This document shows, one piece after another, positions 1 through 5,550 of a DNA stretch of 5,550 bases (position 1 is its first letter; each line of letters begins with the position of its first letter). Both the position numbers and the translations under genes were made by a program. Source of the stretch: Spirosoma sp. (GTDB taxonomy: Bacteria; Bacteroidota; Bacteroidia; Cytophagales; Spirosomataceae). The DNA lies in contig JANXVQ010000721.1 in assembly GCA_025351545.1 (NCBI GenBank), forward strand, positions 1-5,550. The letters run 5' to 3'. Under the pieces are notes generated by a model. The model did not search any database and was not told the origin of the DNA. It saw nothing but the letters and a program-made list of their open reading frames with translations.

Positions 1-3000
1 CGTCCATCAGTGCCAACAGTTGCGCCCGCGCCCCCGCCAATCGTTTCGTAATAGCCAAACCGACTGTTGCCAAACAGAAAATTATTCATTGTTCCCTGAC
101 TGCATGCCGCCAATTCCAACGCTTTCAGCAAGGTATCGACCAGCCGCTGGCTTACTTCTGTATTGCCGCCCACTACCGCCGGACATTCGTTCGGATTATC
201 GGGGAAAACCGGATTAAGGAAAGAAGACTCGGGTAAAATCAACTCGACTGGTGCCATCAATCCCTCGTTTAAAGGAATGTCTTTGCCGCACCAAAGCCGA
301 AGAACATACAGTACGGCACTGTACAGAATGGATATATTCGCGTTGAGATTGTGCGGATGAACACCCGACGTGCCCGAAAAGTCAAACGTGATTCGACTAT
401 TGATAATCGTAATCTTTACACGAATCGTATGACCATCATCAAGGGATTCTTCGGCGTTGAAGGTCTGGCCGTCAAGTGGTTGCAGTACGGCTAAGATTGC
501 GTCCCTGGCCGATTGCTGGAGTCGTGCCATGTAGTGTTGCACGGTGGACAGGCCGTATTGACGAACGAGATTTTGAAGTGCTGTTTCTCCTGATTTCAAC
601 GATGCCAGCGCGGCTTCAATATCGGCTCTGTTTTCGGTTAAGGCGCGGGTTGGATAGGGCGCATCGGTAAAGTGAGCGCATAGACCAGCGGTATAGTTAT
701 TGCTTTCCCATAAAAACTCCCCTCGTTTCACCACATACATCGGCTCCAGCACAACACCTTCTTCCACTAATGAAACTGCATCGGGCGGCATCGACCCCGG
801 CACTTTGCCCCCAATTTCGGCGTGGTGTGCCCGGTTGATAACATAACCGATCAACTGCGGAGTTTTGCCCGAAACGTTATCCGTAAAGACACCACTAAGC
901 AATGTTACATCGGGCAGGTGAGAGCCGCCATATTTGGGGTGATTGGTGATAACCACATCGCCGGGTTCGAGAGAAATCTTGTCCCGTACTAAACGTGCAC
1001 AAACGCCCAGACTACCCAGATGTACCGGAATGTGCGGGGCATTGGCTACCAATTCGGCGTTGGCATCGAGCAAGGCGCAGGAGAAATCGAGCCGCTCTTT
1101 AACATTCACCGAAAAAGCTGTTCGCTGTAATTGGGCACCCATCTCTTCGGCAATTGCCCGGAATCGTTGGGTGAAAAGTTCGAGCTGAATGACCTCGTTT
1201 GAGGCAAATCCAACCGATTCTTCACTGTCGGCAATGTATTCTACAACAGCATTTTTATCCGCCTGCACCACAAGTCGCCAGCCAGACTCGATAAATGCCG
1301 ATGAAGTTGTATTGAGCAGCAGGGCAGGACCGCGAAAGGTGTCACCTTCCTGTAATTTCGTCCAGTCGTAAGCCGGGTAGGCGTCCGTCTCGAATGCTGG
1401 AACAGCGTGGCGATGGCTAACCGGTGAAGCGCTAACCGGCAACTCCTCGGCAACGGTACTGACAAGAACGCGCATACTTTCGACTTCGATAGAACGCGGT
1501 TGCCCATTAGCATCAGCCGGAAAATGACCGTACAAGTGCTGATATTTCTGCTCGAAGTCCTGCGCTAACTGGTTGCTAAACGGTACATCAACGGTAGCTT
1601 CCTGACCCGATAGCCGCAGAAATACAGAGATTGATTTTATCTTGATGTCGGTATTTGGGCCAATATCCTGACGGAGCGTTTCGGTAGCCGTGTCGATAAG
1701 CTTTTGGCGTATATCAGAGAGGCCGTCTTCAATTATGGCTAACGATTGCAAAATTGACTGTGCTGCCATTCGTTCGATTTGGGCTTGACCGATGCCATAA
1801 GCGCTCAATAAGCCACCATCGAAGGGAAGAATAAGCCGCTCCATACCCAGTAATCGGGCAATAGCACAACCATGCAGACCGCCTGCGCCACCAAAAACCA
1901 GTAAACTATAGTCTTTGGGGTCGAATCCACGCGCTACCGAAATTTTCCGAATCGCCCCGGTCATTGTTTCGTTGGCGATATGCTCGAAGCCACGCAATAC
2001 CTCAATAGCAGACGAAGCGTTGCCTGTTGCGTCAATTTGCCGGACAATATTGGCCAGTGCTTCCTGCGCTTTTTCCGGAAAAACCGGAATGCCGAACTGT
2101 TTTGGGTGGAGTTTGCCCAACAGCAGGTTTGCGTCGGTAATTGTCAACAGGGGAGCCTCTCCCGGCGTACTCGAAACTCCGTAACAGGCTGGCCCTGGAT
2201 TGGCACCGGCACTTTGTGGCCCAACGCGTAACTGAGTACCATCGAACCAACAAATTGACCCACCCCCGGCCGCCACCGTTTCAATGGCCAGTGAAGGTAA
2301 TTGCAAATCGAAGGGGCCAATTTTAGTTGAAAAACGGTAATCCAACCCACCCTGAATCCGGGCAACATCGGTGCTGGTGCCACCCATATCAAGGGTCAAT
2401 ACGGGTTGATTACTGCTAATTTGGGCGGCTCCGATAACGCCCCCTGCCGGACCACTAAGCAAACTGTCTTTTGGCTGAAATAAATCGGCACGGACTAAAC
2501 CGCCCGAACTGGTCATAATTCGTACTGGTCTACCACCCAACTGCTGTTGAACATTGTCTAGATACGACCGCATAACGGGTGTCAGATAGGCATCTACTAC
2601 CGCAGTTTGTGTCCGGGATACATACTGCGGTGCCGTTGAAACACGGGTTGAAATTGTTACATAAGTGAAACCAGCCACAGCTAAAGCAGTATGTAATTTC
2701 TGTTCATGAATTGGATTTCGATAGGCGTTTAGCAACGAAACCGCTACGGCATCGGGGTTGATCTGGCGAAGGTTTTCAATCAACCCGGCAATGGTTTGGT
2801 CAGACAATGGCGTCAATTCCTGACCATCGGCCGCTATTCGTCCGTCTACTTCCAGCACAGAATCATACAGAACTTCGGCAGGTGGTATCGCTAACTGGAA
2901 AAGATCCGGCCGTTGTTGCGTCCCGATTTTGAGTAAATCTTTAAATCCTTTTGTAACAAGCAAAGCGACACGCCCGCCCTTCCGCTCAAGTAGCGCGTTC

Positions 3001-3395
3001 GTGCCTTTGGTAGTGCCAAGCCGCATTTCTAAAGATGGAAACGGTTTGTTTACTGGCGTTTGTGTTAATAAACGAGCTGCTAAAACGGGCGCTTCCTCAC
3101 CCGTGAATAGCTCGACTGTCGTTGTTGTTGAGGTTGTTTTAATTGGGCGGTCAAGGGTGAGTAAGCCGTCATTTTGTAATGAAATGACCGTGTATTCTTC
3201 CCCGGTTTCGACGATGCTCAACTGATATCCGTCAAAAATTGAGGCTGTGAACCAGGGGGCAACAAGTTTTTCATTTATGAGTTGACCGCGTAAGCGGCTA
3301 CTACTCAGAACTTTGGCACGATGCAGATTTCCGGCAGGGTCAAGAGCGAGGCCATCGGTAAAGGTGCCGCCGGTATCAATCCAGATTTGGTACAT
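1..3395 (-). CDS. Fused HyuA-HyuB protein, 5-oxoprolinase/hydantoinase family (partial, C-terminus off the left edge)
   Basis: The minus-strand frame runs without a stop from the ATG at 3395 to the window edge, giving 1131 complete codons. The HyuA half carries the phosphate-binding motif DTGGTFTD (residues 7-14), RLGTTKGTNALLER (125-138), an IGTQQRPDLF segment, DMGGTSTD (336-343), AAGGGS (375-380) and FGGAGG (501-506). The HyuB half begins near residue 735 and shows KERLDFSCALL, HIPVH (788-792), a His pair (857-858) followed by GG and PGSMPP, DFSGT (1005-1009) and finally YYETIGGGAGA. This order matches ATP-dependent 5-oxoprolinase (about 1290 residues), which opens 5-oxoproline to glutamate in the cytoplasm. 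About 130 residues are missing. Relatives act on hydantoins, lactams or ketones, so the family is secure but the substrate is not. The gene lies 3 bp behind a DeoR-type regulator and has no Shine-Dalgarno sequence, so it is probably translationally coupled to it. Residues 20-120 are longer than in the classical enzyme. Confidence 0.9.
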   Translation of the reverse strand, partial: MYQIWIDTGGTFTDGLALDPAGNLHRAKVLSSSRLRGQLINEKLVAPWFTASIFDGYQLSIVETGEEYTVISLQNDGLLTLDRPIKTTSTTTTVELFTGEEAPVLAARLLTQTPVNKPFPSLEMRLGTTKGTNALLERKGGRVALLVTKGFKDLLKIGTQQRPDLFQLAIPPAEVLYDSVLEVDGRIAADGQELTPLSDQTIAGLIENLRQINPDAVAVSLLNAYRNPIHEQKLHTALAVAGFTYVTISTRVSTAPQYVSRTQTAVVDAYLTPVMRSYLDNVQQQLGGRPVRIMTSSGGLVRADLFQPKDSLLSGPAGGVIGAAQISSNQPVLTLDMGGTSTDVARIQGGLDYRFSTKIGPFDLQLPSLAIETVAAGGGSICWFDGTQLRVGPQSAGANPGPACYGVSSTPGEAPLLTITDANLLLGKLHPKQFGIPVFPEKAQEALANIVRQIDATGNASSAIEVLRGFEHIANETMTGAIRKISVARGFDPKDYSLLVFGGAGGLHGCAIARLLGMERLILPFDGGLLSAYGIGQAQIERMAAQSILQSLAIIEDGLSDIRQKLIDTATETLRQDIGPNTDIKIKSISVFLRLSGQEATVDVPFSNQLAQDFEQKYQHLYGHFPADANGQPRSIEVESMRVLVSTVAEELPVSASPVSHRHAVPAFETDAYPAYDWTKLQEGDTFRGPALLLNTTSSAFIESGWRLVVQADKNAVVEYIADSEESVGFASNEVIQLELFTQRFRAIAEEMGAQLQRTAFSVNVKERLDFSCALLDANAELVANAPHIPVHLGSLGVCARLVRDKISLEPGDVVITNHPKYGGSHLPDVTLLSGVFTDNVSGKTPQLIGYVINRAHHAEIGGKVPGSMPPDAVSLVEEGVVLEPMYVVKRGEFLWESNNYTAGLCAHFTDAPYPTRALTENRADIEAALASLKSGETALQNLVRQYGLSTVQHYMARLQQSARDAILAVLQPLDGQTFNAEESLDDGHTIRVKITIINSRITFDFSGTSGVHPHNLNANISILYSAVLYVLRLWCGKDIPLNEGLMAPVELILPESSFLNPVFPDNPNECPAVVGGNTEVSQRLVDTLLKALELAACSQGTMNNFLFGNSRFGYYETIGGGAGATVGTDG

Positions 3396-3398
3396 GGG

Positions 3399-4151
3399 TT
3401 AGTTAATCAGCGTAATACCTGCTTCCCGATAAGCTGTTACAATTTCCGGGTTTGCTTCGGTATCGGTAATCAATACCTTAAACAGGCTTAGGGGCGCAAA
3501 ATAGAGGTATTTATTGGTTTCTAATTTCGAAGAATCGCAAAGCAGGTAAACTTTATCCGTCTGCCGGGCCATTGCTACGGCGGTGCCAGCTTCCTTCTCG
3601 CTGTGAGCACTCAAACCGTGCTGAAGTGAAATGCCATCTACGCCGATAAACGCCCGGTTGGCGCGGTAGCGGGCCATGTGTTCTTCGGCCATCCGCCCAT
3701 GAACAGCCTGCCGTTCTTTATCCAATTCGCCACCTACCAAATTTATCGTTACGTCTGAAGATATCAACTCGGCTACCACTGGCAATGAGTTTGTTATGAC
3801 CGTAATACGTTTGTTGCGGATAAACTGACACAGCCGAAACACGGTGCTGCCGCAGTCCATAAAAATTACATCGCCCTCCTGAATCTCCTGCGCGGCCAAT
3901 TGACAGACATAATCTTTTCGGTCGGCATTCACAGCGCTTTTGTTGGCAAACCGGAATTGGTCAGTGGCTAAACTAACTTTCATGGCTCCACCCCGCGTTC
4001 GATAAAGTAACCCGGAAGCAGCCAGTTGCACCAAATCGCGCCGAACGGTCATCTCTGATGTTTGCAGTAAATCGGCCAGTTCACGTACATCAATCGAGCC
4101 GCGTTCGTCAACCGTTTGTACAATAATCTGCTTTCGATGCTGAAAATTCAT
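3399..4151 (-). CDS. DeoR-family transcriptional repressor
   Basis: This 250-residue protein has the standard DeoR layout and usual length. The N-terminal winged helix-turn-helix (about residues 5-58) includes ELADLLQTSEMTVRRDL, with MTVRRDL at 34-40, and RGGA at 53-56. The C-terminal effector domain has DCGST (99-103, corresponding to the family's D-x-G-T-T loop), ITNS (119-122), GGEL (140-143), FIGVDG (168-173) and LLCDSSK. Family members usually bind phosphorylated sugars or related metabolites and repress the neighbouring catabolic operon. The frame is open to an ATG at 4190, but the start at 4151 is preferred because family N-termini begin just before the R-K-x-I segment, and the 13 extra codons are only the translation of an AT-rich palindrome. 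The stop is 3 bp before the oxoprolinase-like gene, so the regulator is first in a two-gene operon and probably controls it. The natural effector cannot be read from the sequence. Confidence 0.93.
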   Translation of the reverse strand: MNFQHRKQIIVQTVDERGSIDVRELADLLQTSEMTVRRDLVQLAASGLLYRTRGGAMKVSLATDQFRFANKSAVNADRKDYVCQLAAQEIQEGDVIFMDCGSTVFRLCQFIRNKRITVITNSLPVVAELISSDVTINLVGGELDKERQAVHGRMAEEHMARYRANRAFIGVDGISLQHGLSAHSEKEAGTAVAMARQTDKVYLLCDSSKLETNKYLYFAPLSLFKVLITDTEANPEIVTAYREAGITLIN

Positions 4152-4164
4152 GGGAAATGCGTTG

Positions 4165-4186
4165 TTTTGTTTAAAATTAAACAAAA
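4165..4186. promoter_or_regulatory. Near-perfect 22-bp palindrome, candidate DeoR operator
   Basis: Two 10-base arms, TTTTGTTTAA (4165-4174) and TTAAACAAAA (4177-4186), are exact reverse complements separated by AA. The palindrome lies in the 53-bp gap between the divergent starts of deoR (4151) and nudK (4205), where autoregulatory DeoR-family repressors commonly bind. A weak Bacteroidota-type -7 element (minus strand TAATTTTA, 4179-4172) falls inside it, so a bound repressor would cover the deoR promoter. That promoter match is only suggestive. The symmetry is seen directly; the identity of the binding protein is inferred. Confidence 0.65.
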
Positions 4187-4203
4187 TCAAACAGTTTCAA
4201 ACA
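4177..4203 (+). repeat. Three TYAAACA heptamers at exact 10-bp spacing
   Basis: TTAAACA (4177-4183), TCAAACA (4187-4193) and TCAAACA (4197-4203) start exactly 10 bp apart, about one helical turn, so they face the same side of the DNA. An inverted copy, TGTTTAA, lies at 4168-4174 and forms the other half of the adjacent palindrome. A related TGTTTTG lies at 4163-4169. The last heptamer ends one base before the nudK ATG. The pattern fits several subunits of one repressor binding side by side, but low-complexity A/T-rich DNA is an alternative explanation. Confidence 0.6.
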
Positions 4204-4204
4204 A

Positions 4205-4786
4205 ATGACTTCTGAACGGGTGCAAATAACAGAGGAGAAATTACTTTCTGACAATTGGTATGTATTGAAACGATTCACATTCAATTATCTTGGCAAAAAC
4301 GGGCAGTGGACAACGCAACAGCGTGAAGCCTACGACCGGGGCAACGGGGCAACGATTTTGCTTCATAACCCACAAACTAATACGGTTATCCTGACGCGCC
4401 AGTTTCGCTTACCAACTTTTGTTAATGGCAACCGCGACGGCATGTTGATTGAAACGTGCGCGGGTCTGCTCGATAATGATAGTCCCGACGATGCGATCCG
4501 ACGGGAAACTGAGGAGGAAACTGGCTATCGGATTCAGTCGGTGCAGAAGGTGATGGAAGCGTATATGAGTCCGGGTTCGGTTACCGAAAAACTGTTCTTT
4601 TACATCGCTGAATACACCGCCGATACCGAACGTACTATTGGGGGAGGCATTGACGAAGAAGAAATAGATATTCTGGAATTGACTGTCAGTCAGGCTTTTG
4701 AAATGATCAAGAGCGGAGAAATAATGGATGGGAAAACGATTATGCTGCTTCAATATTTACGCCTGAAGCAACTGAACCAAAACTGA
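4205..4786 (+). CDS. nudK: NudK-type Nudix hydrolase (GDP-mannose pyrophosphatase)
   Basis: The 193-residue protein matches the E. coli NudK/YffH layout along its whole length. It has LLSDNWYVL near the N-terminus, YDRGNGATILL (43-53), RQFRLPTFVNGN (65-76), IETCAGLLDND (82-92), the Nudix helix RETEEETGY (100-108), YMSPGSVTE (120-128), the acidic loop GGGIDEEEI (146-154) and EIMDGKTI near the end. NudK is a cytoplasmic, Mg-dependent dimer that hydrolyses GDP-mannose to GMP and mannose-1-phosphate. The metal-binding glutamates of the Nudix helix (E101, E104, E105) are present. The glutamate expected six residues after the box glycine (G87) is serine here (S93). The start is supported by alignment of the N-terminus with the family; it is preceded by A-rich sequence and no Shine-Dalgarno motif. 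The gene is divergent from deoR and shares its upstream palindrome. A related ADP-ribose or nucleotide-sugar substrate is possible, but the NudK-specific motifs make GDP-mannose the best guess. Confidence 0.93.
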   Translation: MTSERVQITEEKLLSDNWYVLKRFTFNYLGKNGQWTTQQREAYDRGNGATILLHNPQTNTVILTRQFRLPTFVNGNRDGMLIETCAGLLDNDSPDDAIRRETEEETGYRIQSVQKVMEAYMSPGSVTEKLFFYIAEYTADTERTIGGGIDEEEIDILELTVSQAFEMIKSGEIMDGKTIMLLQYLRLKQLNQN

Positions 4787-4820
4787 TAGGTGAATGATGA
4801 TTTTAGTGGCTAGCAGTGCT

Positions 4821-4862
4821 GTCAGGTTCTTAAACCTGACAGATGAGGTTTTGAGAAACCTC
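4821..4862 (+). repeat. REP-like palindromic repeat, copy 1 (two hairpins)
   Basis: Hairpin 1 is GTCAGGTTCTTAAACCTGAC (4821-4840), with 8-bp arms and a CTTA loop. Four bases later comes hairpin 2 (4845-4862), with 7-bp arms GAGGTTT and AAACCTC around a TGAG loop. The 42-bp unit is matched, inverted, by copy 3 (4950-4991); hairpin 1 is identical, and differences are confined to the linker and the second loop. It sits 35 bp after the nudK stop and could help end nudK transcription, although no U-tract follows either stem. Confidence 0.85.
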
Positions 4863-4881
4863 GCTAAACTAGCAAACAAGG

Positions 4882-4928
4882 TCTTGCTGTGATGTCAGGT
4901 TCTCAAACCTGACAAGTGAGAAGCCTCA
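4882..4928 (+). repeat. REP-like palindromic repeat, copy 2 (second hairpin decayed)
   Basis: Hairpin 1 is GTCAGGTTCTCAAACCTGAC (4894-4913), differing from the other copies by one loop base. It is preceded by TCTTGCTGTGAT (4882-4893), which is also found, inverted, flanking copy 3. Positions 4882-4920 match the reverse complement of 4965-5003 at 36 of 39 bases. The second hairpin is reduced to TGAG-AAGC-CTCA (4917-4928), apparently through loss of the inner stem bases. The orientation is the same as copy 1. Confidence 0.82.
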
Positions 4929-4949
4929 TTGAAATCAGAAGAACTACAC

Positions 4950-5003
4950 GAGGTTTTAAGAAACCTCACCTGTCAGGTTTAAGAACCTGACACCACAGCA
5001 AGA
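4950..5003 (-). repeat. REP-like palindromic repeat, copy 3 (inverted, two hairpins)
   Basis: Reading the plus strand, hairpin 2 comes first (4950-4967, arms GAGGTTT and AAACCTC, loop TAAG). Hairpin 1 follows at 4972-4991, the exact reverse complement of hairpin 1 in copy 1. The conserved flank (4992-5003) is the reverse complement of the flank in copy 2 apart from one base. This is the fullest copy: flank, hairpin 1 and hairpin 2. It lies inverted to copies 1 and 2 and ends 37 bp from the transposase stop. The inverted pair could fold into one long hairpin, as REPINs do. Confidence 0.85.
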
Positions 5004-5040
5004 TACCAAAAAACAATAGAACTATAGTCATGCTTACCGC

Positions 5041-5550
5041 TCAAAACAGATCACGATAGTGCATTAGCTGCGATTTCGCGCGCTTGCCCTCATAAAAAGC
5101 TGCGCTGGAAAATGGATAATCAACTGGAGTGCTGACCAATCCAGCCTTGACCGGATTATTATGGATGTAGTTAATTTTCGTTTCGCAAAGATCACGCGAG
5201 TGTAGGTACACATCGTCGTATCGATCTGTCCATACTTTAAAATGTTGAGTGCGATGTTCATACTCGATATTCTGTAGCGGTTCTGCCTGTTGGGCCTGGA
5301 TGTACTCTTTTAGTTTTAGGGACGTGAATTCCTTGAAGTCCCGTATGTAGTCAATCAGGTGATTGTCACGTTCAAAGAAAATAATAAAATGAATGTGGCT
5401 GTTCATCAGCACATAAGCCAGCAGTTTCGCTTTATACTTCTCGTTGTAAAACTTAAAACTATCGAACAGAATCCTGAAACAATGCACGTCGAAAAGGAGG
5501 GGCATGTGTTGATTACAGGTTGTTGTAATGAAAAAACAACGTTCTTCAGT
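5041..5550 (-). CDS. REP-associated tyrosine transposase (RAYT, Y1/HUH family), start beyond the right edge
   Basis: Y1 transposases nick single-stranded DNA with a catalytic tyrosine, and the RAYT subgroup is linked to REP palindromes. Numbering from the Met at 5505, the HUH motif is in MNSHIHFI (H37 and H39), and the likely nucleophile is Y113 in KINYIHNNPVKAGLV, a RAYT hallmark. DYPFSSA and a short C-terminal tail follow. The Met at 5505 is probably internal: the frame stays open for 15 more codons to the edge and reads ERCFFITTTCNQH, matching the first beta strand of the family (usually F-V-T-x-x-T). At least 169 codons are therefore present, and the true start lies outside the window. 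No frameshift or stop interrupts the visible part, so it may be active. No TnpB or second transposase gene is visible. Palindromes lie directly after its stop, and nudK converges on it. The 37 bp between stop and repeats shows no clear terminator. Confidence 0.9.
   Translation of the reverse strand, partial: TEERCFFITTTCNQHMPLLFDVHCFRILFDSFKFYNEKYKAKLLAYVLMNSHIHFIIFFERDNHLIDYIRDFKEFTSLKLKEYIQAQQAEPLQNIEYEHRTQHFKVWTDRYDDVYLHSRDLCETKINYIHNNPVKAGLVSTPVDYPFSSAAFYEGKRAKSQLMHYRDLF

Noticed and set aside
20..3225. Several plus-strand and off-frame minus-strand open frames of 60-98 codons
   Set aside because: They overlap a continuous minus-strand frame with oxoprolinase-family motifs along its length, and their translations show no recognisable domain. 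They are shadows of the real gene.
4152..4190. Upstream deoR start at 4190
   Set aside because: The additional 13 codons translate the AT-rich palindrome, would leave only 14 bp to the nudK ATG, and extend beyond the usual family N-terminus.
4409..4753. 114-codon minus-strand open frame
   Set aside because: It is entirely antisense to nudK, whose family motifs cover the region, and its translation is not protein-like.
4821..5003. CRISPR array
   Set aside because: There are only three units, in mixed orientation, with strongly palindromic cores and homologous rather than unique sequence between them. No cas gene is visible.
5011..5028. Intrinsic terminator for the transposase
   Set aside because: ACTATAGT (5021-5028) is a loop-less, weak palindrome upstream of a short minus-strand T-run, and it cannot form a stable terminator stem.
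5064..5261. 65-codon minus-strand open frame
   Set aside because: It is an alternative frame inside the transposase gene, whose HUH and Y-I-H-N-N-P motifs are in the other frame.

Overview
The window looks like chromosomal DNA of a Bacteroidota bacterium, probably a Cytophagales/Spirosoma-like lineage. This is inferred from protein flavour, moderate GC, A-rich translation starts with no Shine-Dalgarno sequence, and a REP-transposase/palindrome pair. The taxon cannot be fixed from this sequence alone.

Layout. Positions 1-3395 (minus strand) are filled by one uninterrupted reading frame, cut only by the left edge. It encodes a fused HyuA-HyuB protein of the 5-oxoprolinase/hydantoinase family, with 1131 codons visible and roughly the last 130 residues missing. 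Three bases upstream of its ATG ends a DeoR-family repressor (minus strand, best start 4151). The two genes form a tight regulator-enzyme operon. Divergent from it is a NudK-type Nudix hydrolase (4205-4786, plus strand), predicted to hydrolyse GDP-mannose. The 53-bp gap between the divergent starts holds a near-perfect 22-bp palindrome and a TYAAACA heptamer repeated at exact 10-bp intervals. This is a strong candidate for the DeoR operator and could control both directions.

The 254-bp gap 4787-5040 after nudK contains three copies of a palindromic repeat: two forward and one inverted. Just beyond it, on the minus strand, is a REP-associated tyrosine transposase (RAYT, Y1/HUH type), whose stop is at 5041 and whose start lies beyond the right edge. 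The repeats plus transposase form a REP/REPIN-RAYT-like locus in a non-proteobacterial setting, the most interesting part of the window together with the operator.

How the genes may work together (inference): the DeoR protein represses its own operon and perhaps nudK, and is released by an effector linked to the substrate of the oxoprolinase-like enzyme. The RAYT locus is a separate selfish or domesticated element whose hairpins also sit between two convergent genes, where they could end transcription from both sides.
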